In this document: piece after piece, positions 25,215-34,176 of the stretch | How positions within the stretch are numbered: the stretch's first letter is position 1 | How the letters are laid out: each line of letters starts with the position of its first letter | NCBI GenBank assembly: GCA_028293625.1 | Contig: JAQGOL010000035.1 | Coordinates: 310,001 to 374,000, forward strand | From: Chthoniobacteraceae bacterium | GTDB taxonomy: Bacteria > Verrucomicrobiota > Verrucomicrobiia > Chthoniobacterales > Chthoniobacteraceae | Direction of reading: 5' to 3' | Length of the DNA stretch: 64,000 nt | The notes under the pieces: model-generated | Database searches by the model: none | Seen by the model: the letters and a program-made list of their open reading frames with translations, nothing else | What the model was told of the DNA's origin: nothing | Program-made: the position numbers and the translations under genes

Positions 25215-26701
25215 GCGCATGGAAAGACTTCGTGACAGCGGCGTTGATCGGGACGGAAAAAGCCGCTTTGCCCCAACTGCCCGTGCCTCTCGACTCAGCG
25301 CTTAACGGCACCGTTACGATGGATCGGGAGATGCGTTTTCTCACGGAATCGGGAGCCGTGGCCCTCTCCCGGCGCGCCGGATGGAAGCCGTGCCTCAATA
25401 AAACCGAAATCCTTTTAGCAGAAGCCGAGTCGACCGGGGAGATCAGCCGCGCGAGCGCAATGCACCTGCGCGTGATGCTCGGGGGACGCCATCTGCCGCT
25501 GCTTTCCGAGTGGTTGATTGAATGCGCCCGGTTACAGCGCCATGTCCCGGCTGAACTTCTTCCAGCGTTGCTCGATCGTGCCGCCCAGGATCGCTCGTTG
25601 CGTCCACTCGCGCTCGGGGCGGGTGGACGGCGAATCCACTGGCTGGCGGCATATCATCCGGGATGGAAATTTGCCGCGGCCGACTCGCCGGAACTCTGGG
25701 AGACCGGCAGTCGCGATCAGCGAGTGGCAATTTTGCGGGCATTGCGTGCAAGCGCCCCGGAGGAAGCGCGCGCGAAAATCGAAGCCGTTTGGAAAACCGA
25801 GCCGGCCGACGTCCGCACAGCTTTTATCGCGGAGCTGCTTCCCAATCTTTCGGAGGAAGAGATCCCTTTTCTTGAGACGCTCCTTGATGATCGCAGCAAG
25901 GAAGTCCGGCGCGCCGTTATCGACTTGCTGGCGCGGCTGCCTTCCTCGCCGTTTGCCATGCGGATGATCGGACGCGTCAAGCCGCTTCTCGTTTACAAAA
26001 AAAGCGGGATCCTTTCCCGAGCGTCGATGGAAGTGACGCTGCCCGCCGATCCGGATCCGGCCGGCCTGCGCGACGGTCTGGACTCAAAGGCTTTTGGCCA
26101 GCAAAAAGTGCTTGGCGAGAAAGCCGTTTTGCTCGTGCAACTCATCGCGTCCGTGCCACTTGATCATTGGGGCGATTCCCCCGAGGCATTGTTAAAGGCC
26201 GCGGGAAAAAATGAGTTCGGCCGCGCGCTTGCGACTGGTTGGACGTGGGCGGCGCTGCGCCAGCGGGACGCAATGTGGGCGGAGGCGTTGCTCGATGCAA
26301 AAGTGCGCCCGCATGCCGAGTTGATTCCCGCGGAACCGCTTTTTGGCCTTCTGCCGGAGCCGGCCCGGATTGAGCGCCTGATTGCCATGCTCCAGGATGG
26401 GGCGCTGAAAAAAGGCGACAGCGCAACGTGGCATTCCCTGGCGGGAAAACTCGCGGCGTTTCCCGGACATTGGCCGGTGCGGCTTGGCCGTGAAGTGCTT
26501 GCGGCGCTCCGGCTTGCCGTGCACAACGGCATCCCGTGGCATCTGCGCGCCCTGTCGCAATCGCTCCTGACCGGCCTCCCGCCAGCCCTTTTACCGGAGG
26601 CAATGAGAGGCTGGCCGGTTGAAAAAGAAGGGGTTGGTGAACTCGTTGAGATGCTCACTTTTCGCCACGACGCACTTCTTGCATTCTCCCCACCGCCATG
26701 A
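25211..26701 (+). CDS. DUF5691 family protein
   Basis: A 496-residue protein, mostly helical. It starts MSAWKDFVTAALIGTEKA, the standard start of the family found beside SWIM/MoxR genes. The middle (about 165-260) has HEAT-like pairs of helices, such as SRDQRVAILRALRASAPEEA and LETLLDDRSKEVRRAVIDLL, which suggest a protein-binding scaffold. A later ATGWTWAALRQRDAMWAEAL stretch is also family-typical. No catalytic motif or signal peptide is seen. It is translationally coupled to SWIM upstream and MoxR downstream by 4-base overlaps. I infer a scaffold or adaptor role for the AAA ATPase. Confidence 0.8.
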   Translation: MSAWKDFVTAALIGTEKAALPQLPVPLDSALNGTVTMDREMRFLTESGAVALSRRAGWKPCLNKTEILLAEAESTGEISRASAMHLRVMLGGRHLPLLSEWLIECARLQRHVPAELLPALLDRAAQDRSLRPLALGAGGRRIHWLAAYHPGWKFAAADSPELWETGSRDQRVAILRALRASAPEEARAKIEAVWKTEPADVRTAFIAELLPNLSEEEIPFLETLLDDRSKEVRRAVIDLLARLPSSPFAMRMIGRVKPLLVYKKSGILSRASMEVTLPADPDPAGLRDGLDSKAFGQQKVLGEKAVLLVQLIASVPLDHWGDSPEALLKAAGKNEFGRALATGWTWAALRQRDAMWAEALLDAKVRPHAELIPAEPLFGLLPEPARIERLIAMLQDGALKKGDSATWHSLAGKLAAFPGHWPVRLGREVLAALRLAVHNGIPWHLRALSQSLLTGLPPALLPEAMRGWPVEKEGVGELVEMLTFRHDALLAFSPPP

Positions 26702-27777
26702 CCACACCTGTTCTTCGCTCCCATGCCGAAAACCAGTTCGCCGATGAACTAGCCGTGCTGGCGCGGCACGACGACAAACCAAAGCCGCCCAACTGGAAAC
26801 TTTCGCCGTGGGCCGTGGCAACCTATCTCTTGGGCGGCACCGCGGGCGGCATGCCGATTACACCCAAATACATTGGGCTCCGCCGGATCATTGAAATAGC
26901 CATCGCCACGCTTGCCACCGATCGGGCGCTGCTGCTGCTCGGCGTGCCGGGCACGGCGAAATCGTGGGTGGCCGAACATCTCGCGGCGGCCATCAGCGGC
27001 GATTCGACGCTGCTCGTGCAAGGAACCGCCGGGACGGCTGAGGAAGCGGTTCGTTATGGCTGGAATTATGCGCAGCTCCTTGCAAAAGGTCCTTCGCTCG
27101 ATGCGCTTGTCCCGAGCCCGATCATGCGCGGCATGCGGGAAGGCCGGATCGCCCGGGTCGAGGAACTGACCCGGATTCCCGCCGATGTGCAGGATGCCCT
27201 TATCACCATCTTATCCGAAAAATCGCTGCCGATTCCCGAGCTGGGCGATGAAGTCCAGGCGCGCAAAGGATTTAATGTCATTGCCACCGCCAACGATCGT
27301 GACAAAGGGGTCAACGATCTCTCCAGCGCGCTCAAACGCCGCTTCAACACGGTCGTCCTCCCATTGCCCGATAGTGTCGATGAAGAGGTGGAAATTGTCC
27401 GCACCCGGGTTGCCAGCCTTGGACGCGCCCTGGAGATCCCGGCTGAACCGCCTGCCCTGGAGGCGATCCGCCGGCTGGTGATCATCTTCCGCGAATTGCG
27501 CGCCGGCGCCACCGCCGATGGCAAAACAAAGCTTAAATCGCCCAGCGGCACATTGAGCACCGCGGAAGCCATCTCGGTCGTCAACCAGGGGCTCAGTCTT
27601 GCCGCGCACTTTGGCGACGGTTCGCTGCGCGCCTCGGACATCGCCAGCAGCGTGATCGGCGCCGTCATCAAGGATCCGGTTCAGGACAAGGTGGTGTGGC
27701 AGGAGTATCTGGAAACGGTGATCAAAGAGCGCGACGGCTGGAAGGATCTCTACCGCGCCTGCCGCGACGTGAGTTAA
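26698..27777 (+). CDS. MoxR-family AAA+ ATPase
   Basis: A 359-residue ATPase. Walker A is LGVPGTAKSW (82-89 core), sensor 1 is FNVIATANDRD, and the arginine-finger region is LSSALKRRFNTVVLPLP. Walker B is unusual: the strand that normally ends in DE reads IARVEELTRIPADVQ (EE with a charged residue in the strand). MoxR ATPases typically work with VWA-domain proteins (RavA-ViaA, CbbQ-CbbO, NorQ-NorD) to remodel or activate a target. Here the VWA partner is the last gene of the run. It overlaps DUF5691 by 4 bases, and a gap of 9 bases separates it from the next gene. Confidence 0.9.
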   Translation: MTTPVLRSHAENQFADELAVLARHDDKPKPPNWKLSPWAVATYLLGGTAGGMPITPKYIGLRRIIEIAIATLATDRALLLLGVPGTAKSWVAEHLAAAISGDSTLLVQGTAGTAEEAVRYGWNYAQLLAKGPSLDALVPSPIMRGMREGRIARVEELTRIPADVQDALITILSEKSLPIPELGDEVQARKGFNVIATANDRDKGVNDLSSALKRRFNTVVLPLPDSVDEEVEIVRTRVASLGRALEIPAEPPALEAIRRLVIIFRELRAGATADGKTKLKSPSGTLSTAEAISVVNQGLSLAAHFGDGSLRASDIASSVIGAVIKDPVQDKVVWQEYLETVIKERDGWKDLYRACRDVS

Positions 27778-27786
27778 ACGCAGGCC

Positions 27787-28866
27787 ATGAGAGCGCTATC
27801 CAAACAATCAGTCGCGGCACGACTTGCTGTAACCGTGCCTCTACAATATCTGCGCGCTGGCTCGTTGATGGATGAGGTCGCGGCGCGCTGGTGTGAACGC
27901 CATCGGGTATGGCACGGACCCGCGCACCTGCTGCGCATGCTGGATGAAATCAGCGCCCTTCCAGCCAGCGATGAGCGCGATGTTCTGCTGCTTGCAGCGG
28001 TTTATCATGATGCGGTCTACAATCCTCGCTCCGCGGACAATGAAGAACAAAGTGCCGCGCTCTTGCTTGCGCACGCAGCCGACCCGATGGATCGCACGAT
28101 CGTCCGGGCGGCGGAACTCATCATTGCATCAAAATGGGCGCGACCACCTGAATCGCCGTTGGCGGAGCGTTTTTTCGCTCTCGATTCATATCAGCTCGCA
28201 GAGGAATGCCCGCTGCAAGAGCGGCTTGCGTATGAACAGGCAATTTTTCGCGAATATCAATGGGCGGATTGGAATGGATACCGCGCAAAACGCCGTGAGT
28301 TTCTTGAAGGCTGGGCACGCATGTTTCCGGAACATCGGCGCGGCGTTGAAGAGTGCATTGAGCTGCTTCAAGGGTTGCGTCCCCGTGTTGCAATCTACCC
28401 GGGCAGCTTCAATCCTTTTCACCTTGGTCACCTCTCGATTCTGCGGCAGGCGGAAGCGGTCTTCGACAAGGTGATTGTTGCAGTCGGGATCAACCGGCAA
28501 AAATCCGCCGCGCTCGAATCTGCCGAGGCAAGATGCCTGGACCTGCAGAGCCGGCTTTGTTTCCACGAAGTGACTTCATTCGGCGGCCTGCTCACCAGTT
28601 TTGTTGACGCAATGGAACTGCCCGTCACCGTGGTCCGAGGCGTGCGCGACGGCACCGATCTTGAGGCGGAACTTCGTTTTGTCCGTTTTTTAAACGAACT
28701 CCGAGCCGATACCCGGGTGGTCTGGATGAGTTGCGAAGCCGAACTCCAGCATCTCAGTTCCAGTGCGATCCGAGAACTGGAATCAATCGCTCCAGGTGCA
28801 GGCCAGCGGTACGTTCCGGAAACTTCGATGGTTTACGATCTGATCCAATCGGCCACGCCTCAATGA
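27787..28866 (+). CDS. HD-type phosphohydrolase fused to CoaD-like nucleotidyltransferase
   Basis: A 359-residue two-domain protein. Residues about 20-190 resemble the small predicted HD-superfamily phosphohydrolases (COG4339): VWHGPAHLLRMLDE and LAAVYHDAVYNPRSADNEEQ supply the His/Asp metal ligands. Residues about 200-359 are a cytidylyltransferase-like domain close to phosphopantetheine adenylyltransferase: IYPGSFNPFHLGHLSI carries the HxGH motif, VVRGVRDGTDLEAELRF is the CoaD-type middle segment, and LSSSAIRELE the ISSTxxR-like motif. It may act on CoA, NAD or a related nucleotide. A metabolic fusion embedded in a SWIM-MoxR-VWA run is unexpected. Its stop overlaps the DUF5682 start by 4 bases. 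Confidence 0.8.
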   Translation: MRALSKQSVAARLAVTVPLQYLRAGSLMDEVAARWCERHRVWHGPAHLLRMLDEISALPASDERDVLLLAAVYHDAVYNPRSADNEEQSAALLLAHAADPMDRTIVRAAELIIASKWARPPESPLAERFFALDSYQLAEECPLQERLAYEQAIFREYQWADWNGYRAKRREFLEGWARMFPEHRRGVEECIELLQGLRPRVAIYPGSFNPFHLGHLSILRQAEAVFDKVIVAVGINRQKSAALESAEARCLDLQSRLCFHEVTSFGGLLTSFVDAMELPVTVVRGVRDGTDLEAELRFVRFLNELRADTRVVWMSCEAELQHLSSSAIRELESIAPGAGQRYVPETSMVYDLIQSATPQ

Positions 28867-31052
28867 GCGTCCATATTCTCGGCATTCGGCATCATGGACC
28901 CGGTTCAGCGCGGAGCGTGGTGACCGCGTTGGAGGCGATCCGGCCGCAGGTTGTGCTGGTGGAAGGACCGCCGGACGCGGACGATTTGCTCGCATTGGCC
29001 GCCCAAATGGAGATGCGCCCGCCGGTTGCATTGCTGGTTTACCGGCCGGATGAACCGAAACGGGCCGTTTTTTATCCGTTCGCGGCGTTTTCCCCCGAAT
29101 GGCAGGCGATTCGTTGGGCTCTGAAAAATGCCGTGCCGGTCCGGTTCATGGATCTGCCGCAACGGCATCGGCTGGCGGAGGAGTGCGAAGAGGAGGATAC
29201 GGAACGACTGCATGGTGATCCGTTCGCCATGATCGCGGAGGCGGCCGGTTATTCGGATGGCGAACGCTGGTGGGAAGATCAGTTTGAGAAACGCCATGCG
29301 GGCCCGGAGGTCTTTGAAGCGGTGCTCGAATTGATGACGGCGCTCCGCGAAGGAACACCAACGAATGCGGCCGAGGGACGGCGGGAAGCGTGGATGCGCC
29401 AGACTTTAAGGGAAGCCCAGAAGCAAGGCCACGAAAGGATCGCCGTGGTTTGCGGCGCCTGGCACGCGCCGGCCCTGGCCACAATGCCGACCGCCAAAGC
29501 CGATGCCGAAACGCTACGCGGTTTGCCGAAATGCGCGGTGGCGGCGACATGGCTCCCATGGACGCATCGGCGGCTGACGTATGTGAGCGGATACGGCGCC
29601 GGGATTCAGTCGCCGGGTTATTACGAGCATCTTTGGGCATTGGTGCAACCGGTGGAGCTGGCGACCCGCTGGATGACCCGTGTCGCGCATTTGCTGCGTG
29701 CCGAGGATCTGGAGAGTTCAACCGCGAGCATTATTGAAGCAACACGGCTGGCGGAGACGGCGGCCGTCTTGCGGGGATTCACCGTGCCGGGACTCGCGGA
29801 GTTCAATGAAGCGGCACAGGCAGTCTTTTGCTTCGGTGACAGCGCCCCAATGCAGCTGATCGCCGAGCGGTTGATTGTCGGCGATGTGCTGGGCGCCGTT
29901 CCGGAGGAGGCGCCGCAGGTCCCGCTCCAGCGCGATTTTCAAAAAGAGACCAAAAGGCTGCGACTGCCACCCGAGGCGCTTGACCGGACCCTGGAGCTCG
30001 ATCTGCGAAAACCGAATGATCTCGACCGGAGCCAGCTGTTGCATCGGCTGCGGTTGCTCAAGGTGGAGTGGGGCAAACCGATGTCAGCCCGTGGAAAAGG
30101 GACCTTTCGCGAAACCTGGCATCTTTGCTGGGAACCGGAACTGGAGGTGGCGCTCATTGAAACCGCGCCGTGGGGCAACACGATCGCCGAGGCGGCAACG
30201 CGATTCACGATTGAACGAGGCAGCCATTGCAGCGCGTTGCCGGAATTAACGGCGCTGGTTGAAGTGCTGCTTTTGGCGGAACTGCCCGAGGCGGTTGATC
30301 GTGTGATGCATCAGCTGGAAAACCAGGCCGCGCTCACCAGCGATATTGGCCATTTGATGGATGCTCTGCCGCCGCTCGCCGCGGTGTTGCGCTATGGCAA
30401 TGTCCGCCAGACCGACGCCTCAATGGTCGGGCATATCGTCAATGGCCTCGTGGCACGCATTTGCGCCGGGTTGCCGCCCGCCTGCACGGCGCTTAACGAC
30501 GATGCCGCCTCCGAGATGTTCATGCGGCTCAATGCCACGCACAGCGCGCTCGCCAACCTGGCCGATGAAACGCTGCGCGCCGGCTGGAACTCCACACTCC
30601 TACAGCTGGCGGACGATGACACCCTCCACGGCCTGCTCGTGGGCCGCTGCACGCGCCTTCTTCTCGATGAAGCGAAAATTGACGCCGACACCGCCGCGAC
30701 CCGGCTTTCCCGGCATCTTTCCCGGGCCAATGCGCCGGCCCAGTCGGCTGCGTGGATTGAAGGGTTCCTCGCCGGAAGCGGCCTGGTGCTGCTTCATCAG
30801 GCCCGGCTTTGGAACCTTCTCGATGGCTGGCTCGGCTCGCTCACAGCCGATCATTTCACCGAAGTGCTTCCGCTTTTGCGCCGGACATTTTCCACATTCG
30901 CTCCACCTGAACGGCGTCAGATGGGCGAACTCGCCAGGCGCGGCACCGGTGCTCCCACGACAATGGCCGTGCCAGTGGATGAGGATATTGAGCAGGATCG
31001 CGCCGATCGGTTGCTGCCCACATTCGCCCTTTTATTGGGTGCCACTCCATGA
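28863..31052 (+). CDS. DUF5682 family protein (TraB/EreA-ChaN-like N-terminus)
   Basis: A 729-residue protein beginning MSVHILGIRHHGPGSARSV at ATG 28863, which overlaps the previous stop by 4 bases; the frame is open for 44 further codons upstream but those lie inside the fusion gene. HHGPGSA (H10, H11), VVLVEGPPDADDLL and VVCGAWHAPALA form the conserved pattern of DUF5682 and resemble the TraB/PrgY-EreA-ChaN superfamily (H...GxExE...GxxH). The remaining two thirds are helical without known motifs (LLHQARLWNLLDGWLGSL). In this gene set it always stands next to the VWA gene. Hydrolase activity is possible but unproven. Confidence 0.8.
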   Translation: MSVHILGIRHHGPGSARSVVTALEAIRPQVVLVEGPPDADDLLALAAQMEMRPPVALLVYRPDEPKRAVFYPFAAFSPEWQAIRWALKNAVPVRFMDLPQRHRLAEECEEEDTERLHGDPFAMIAEAAGYSDGERWWEDQFEKRHAGPEVFEAVLELMTALREGTPTNAAEGRREAWMRQTLREAQKQGHERIAVVCGAWHAPALATMPTAKADAETLRGLPKCAVAATWLPWTHRRLTYVSGYGAGIQSPGYYEHLWALVQPVELATRWMTRVAHLLRAEDLESSTASIIEATRLAETAAVLRGFTVPGLAEFNEAAQAVFCFGDSAPMQLIAERLIVGDVLGAVPEEAPQVPLQRDFQKETKRLRLPPEALDRTLELDLRKPNDLDRSQLLHRLRLLKVEWGKPMSARGKGTFRETWHLCWEPELEVALIETAPWGNTIAEAATRFTIERGSHCSALPELTALVEVLLLAELPEAVDRVMHQLENQAALTSDIGHLMDALPPLAAVLRYGNVRQTDASMVGHIVNGLVARICAGLPPACTALNDDAASEMFMRLNATHSALANLADETLRAGWNSTLLQLADDDTLHGLLVGRCTRLLLDEAKIDADTAATRLSRHLSRANAPAQSAAWIEGFLAGSGLVLLHQARLWNLLDGWLGSLTADHFTEVLPLLRRTFSTFAPPERRQMGELARRGTGAPTTMAVPVDEDIEQDRADRLLPTFALLLGATP

Positions 31053-32236
31053 ATTCAAAAGAAGAACAGCTCCGCCGATGGCGCCTGGTCCTGGGTGCTT
31101 CGGGAAAAAGTGACGGTACCGAATGTGGATTGGCGGGCGATGATTTGCGAATGGATGCTGCCCTTGCCGCCCTTTACGACGGCCAGGGGTTCGGCGATGA
31201 AACCCGGGGAAAACGCAGCGCCGGCCTCGGTGCTTCTTCACCCAATGTGACGCGATGGCTTGGCGATATCCGGCGGTTTTTCCCAAAATCGATCGTGCAG
31301 GTGCTCCAAAAGGACGCCATGACCCGGCTCGATTTGAAGCGCCTTTTGCTCGAACCCGAGATGCTCGAAAATGTGGAGCCCGACGTGCATCTGGTCGGCA
31401 CGCTGCTTTCGCTTACCTCGGTGATTCCCGAGAAAACCAAGGCGACCGCGCGCATCGTGGTGCGGCGGGTTGTGGAGGAGCTCGAGCGACGCCTGGCCAG
31501 CCCGTTGCAACAGGCAATCATGGGCAGCCTGAACCGCTCGATCCGCAACCGGCGTCCGCGCCACAACGAGATCGACTGGCCGCGCACCATCCGGGCAAAT
31601 CTTAAACATTATCAGCCCGAATACAGCACCATCATTCCCGAGACGCGGATTGGGTTTGGCCGAAAGAGTTCGGCGCTGCGCGATATCGTGCTTTGCGTCG
31701 ATCAAAGCGGTTCAATGGCTGGCTCGATCGTTTATTCCAGCGTCATGGCCGCGGTGATCGGCTCGTTGCGCGCGGTGCGGACTTCGCTCGTTTTTTTCGA
31801 TACGGCTGTTGTCGATATGACCGAAAAACTCGCCGACCCGGTCGATGTGCTCTTTGGGGCGCAATTGGGCGGCGGCACGGACATTCATCGCGCGGTGACG
31901 TATTGCCAGGGATTGGTTACACGGCCGAAAGAGACGATTTTTGTGCTGATCAGCGATCTGATTGAAGGCGGAAACAAGGCGCAGCTTTACCAGCGGGTCG
32001 CCTCGATCGCTTCGAGCGGGGTCAACATGATCGCCCTGCTTGCACTCGATGACTCAGGCGCCCCGTGTTTTGATCACGAAGTTGCCGCCAACTTCACCGC
32101 GCTCGGCGTCCCGGCATTTGCCTGCACACCCGATCTTTTCCCGGATATGATGGCCAACGCGATCCAGCGGCGTGACATCAGCCAATGGGCCGCCACGCAG
32201 GGCATCAAGGTTGAGCGAGGCGAAAAACGCGGGTAA
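31049..32236 (+). CDS. VWA domain protein (CoxE-like), partner of the MoxR ATPase
   Basis: A 395-residue protein. The C-terminal von Willebrand factor A domain has a complete MIDAS: CVDQSGSMAGS (D218, DxSxS), GGGTDIHRAV (the Thr), and VLISDLIEGGNK (the second Asp). The N-terminal 200 residues form a helical region with LERRLASPLQQAIMGSLNRS and RPRHNEIDWPRTIRANLKHY, the usual segment of CoxE/ViaA-like proteins. It should bind a metal-dependent ligand and be regulated by the MoxR ATPase encoded three genes upstream. It ends the run; the next gene is convergent, only 3 bases away. Overlap with DUF5682 is 4 bases. Confidence 0.9.
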   Translation: MNSKEEQLRRWRLVLGASGKSDGTECGLAGDDLRMDAALAALYDGQGFGDETRGKRSAGLGASSPNVTRWLGDIRRFFPKSIVQVLQKDAMTRLDLKRLLLEPEMLENVEPDVHLVGTLLSLTSVIPEKTKATARIVVRRVVEELERRLASPLQQAIMGSLNRSIRNRRPRHNEIDWPRTIRANLKHYQPEYSTIIPETRIGFGRKSSALRDIVLCVDQSGSMAGSIVYSSVMAAVIGSLRAVRTSLVFFDTAVVDMTEKLADPVDVLFGAQLGGGTDIHRAVTYCQGLVTRPKETIFVLISDLIEGGNKAQLYQRVASIASSGVNMIALLALDDSGAPCFDHEVAANFTALGVPAFACTPDLFPDMMANAIQRRDISQWAATQGIKVERGEKRG

Positions 32237-32239
32237 AAC

Positions 32240-33940
32240 CTACACGACGGCTGCTTTGGGAGCGCCGTTTTCGAATTCCTTGCACCACCCTTTGATTTCG
32301 GTGTCGTTGAAAATCTTGCCGATCACCCGGCGAAGCAGCCCCTTGAGATTGGCATTCTCGACATCAACCAGGGAGCGGATAGCTTCCTCCTTATATCGCT
32401 CGAGCAGATCGCGGCAGCGTTCATCGGCTTTTAACTCAATAAAAAGCGCCTCGATTTCAGCGGAAGTCGAAGTGGAGAGCCGGCGCCAGTGCGCTTCGAG
32501 CTGGGTTTTCTGATCGTCCTTGGCGCGCTCAAAAGCCGTCGCCAGGAGCAGGCTCGGACGCAACCCTTCGATATCGTTGGTCTCGCCCGACTCGCCGAGA
32601 TCGCTCAAATCATCCCGGATCTGGTAGGCGATCCCGAGCGCTTCACTGTAAGCGCTGAGAACTTCATCCACCTCGTCCAACTGGCCCGCGTAGATGGCGC
32701 CGATCTTGAGCGCGACGGAAAAGGCCGGCGCGGTTTTCTTTCGGAAAATGTCGATCACATCCAGCGAACTGAGCGGCTCGGGATTGCGCGCCCAGCAGAG
32801 TTCGGCACCCTGGCCGCGGCAAAGTTCCCTCTGCCCTTCGGCCGCCACGCGCAGCATCTCAGCTTTCTGCTCAGCACTGGCGCGGCAGGAAGCGAGCAGC
32901 CGGTAGCCTTCGCCGATCAAAAGATCGCCCACGTTGAGGGCTACGCCGACGCCGTATTCCTCGTGCAACGTTTTCTCCCCGTAACGCGCCGCGTCGTTGT
33001 CTTCAATATCGTCGTGAATGAGCGAAGCTTTGTGAAAGCATTCCACCGCCACCGCGACTTTGCGCAAGTCTTCGGGCAGCGGCGCGCCAGGACTCGTCCG
33101 CAGCGCCTGGTAAGCCGCGACGGTCAGAAACGGCCGCCAGCGTTTGCCCGCCCGGCAAAGCCAGTCGCGCGCGATCTTTTCGCTCTGCCCCTCGGCGGGC
33201 CCCATGATCATGTCGAGGTTGAGCGGGGTAAACCAGAAATCGACTTCCTCGCGGGATTGGCTCAGGTCGAGCCGGCGGGTCTGATCGTCGCTGGTGAGAT
33301 GGATGTAATCCCAGATCCAATCAAGATCGACCGTCGTATCGATGCAATCGTCCTGAAGCAATGGGATCGCCACGCCCGGAATCGCCGCGGCTTCCATGTA
33401 AGGAAACGCGCGTTCAAGCACGCTGATGCAGGAGACACCAACGATTGCCTCGATTTTGCCGGTCTGAATAAGCGACATGACAATCGCCGAGCCTTCCGCC
33501 ACGAGCACCGCGTACCCGAGCCGCTCCGCCTCGGCCTGGAGATCCTGGATCGAACAAAGCCCGCATTGTTTGCACAAAAGGCCGAATTCATCAAAAGGCG
33601 CCGGGCATTTGCTCTCCACTCGCAAACATTTGGGCAAAAGAAGAAGACGCCGTTCAAAAGGAACCCCGGCGAGTTGTTCGCGCCAAAGCTCGTTATTGAG
33701 CAATACTCCGATGTAATCGCGGTAGATCGGATCGCACTCCAGTTCGGCGATCAGCCGATCGGCATGGACCTTGAGATCGGCGGCGGGCAACGGCGGCACC
33801 GGTTTGTGCTCGGCGACGTAAGCCCGGCAGCGCTCAAGGATGTGAGTCCGCTCAATTAAAGTTTGAGGAACGTTCTTCTTGGGCGCGCGAAAACGCTGCG
33901 GAGGAACGGGGCGGGGGAGCGTCAGCATAGCGGCCGGCAT
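32240..33940 (-). CDS. DUF116 - polyprenyl synthase fusion
   Basis: About 566 residues, two domains. The N-terminal part is DUF116: LPKCLRVESKCPAPFDEFGL, LCKQCGLCSIQDLQAEAERL (metal-type cysteines), GYAVLVAEGSAIVMSL, and AIVGVSCISVLERAF. The C-terminal part is an isoprenyl diphosphate synthase with both Asp-rich motifs: LIHDDIEDND (about 310) and IRDDLSDLGE (about 441), plus GKRWRPFLTVAAYQAL. It would condense IPP with an allylic diphosphate. ATG 33940 is chosen because the frame upstream offers only a TTG; no ribosome site helps. The iron-sulfur-like DUF116 half suggests a redox or regulatory coupling, which is inference. Convergent with the VWA gene. Confidence 0.85.
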   Translation of the reverse strand: MPAAMLTLPRPVPPQRFRAPKKNVPQTLIERTHILERCRAYVAEHKPVPPLPAADLKVHADRLIAELECDPIYRDYIGVLLNNELWREQLAGVPFERRLLLLPKCLRVESKCPAPFDEFGLLCKQCGLCSIQDLQAEAERLGYAVLVAEGSAIVMSLIQTGKIEAIVGVSCISVLERAFPYMEAAAIPGVAIPLLQDDCIDTTVDLDWIWDYIHLTSDDQTRRLDLSQSREEVDFWFTPLNLDMIMGPAEGQSEKIARDWLCRAGKRWRPFLTVAAYQALRTSPGAPLPEDLRKVAVAVECFHKASLIHDDIEDNDAARYGEKTLHEEYGVGVALNVGDLLIGEGYRLLASCRASAEQKAEMLRVAAEGQRELCRGQGAELCWARNPEPLSSLDVIDIFRKKTAPAFSVALKIGAIYAGQLDEVDEVLSAYSEALGIAYQIRDDLSDLGESGETNDIEGLRPSLLLATAFERAKDDQKTQLEAHWRRLSTSTSAEIEALFIELKADERCRDLLERYKEEAIRSLVDVENANLKGLLRRVIGKIFNDTEIKGWCKEFENGAPKAAVV

Positions 33941-34176
33941 AACGTCGAGTATTTGTTGATGAAAGCAGAAACGGCAAGCGTGGATCGCTCCAAGAAGCGG
34001 ACCCGTTAAAAAAGAGCATGCCGTCAATGAATCTCACGGAGCGCGTTTTTGTTAGGGACGACCGCTGGTGGGTTGCGCAGCACGCTTATTGAAAGGATAC
34101 GTCGGGATTGTTTGTTGTATTTAAAAAATAACAAAGTTTACATGACGGTGACTCGTTTTGCCGACTCATTACTCCT

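Noticed and set aside
28731-28862. Upstream extension of the DUF5682 gene
   Set aside because: The 44 extra codons lie inside the HD-CoaD fusion gene; the ATG at 28863 fits the family start and the ATGA overlap.
32489-33859. 456-codon frame antisense to the DUF116-polyprenyl synthase gene
   Set aside because: Low-complexity Arg/Gly/Phe-rich product opposite a gene with intact catalytic motifs.
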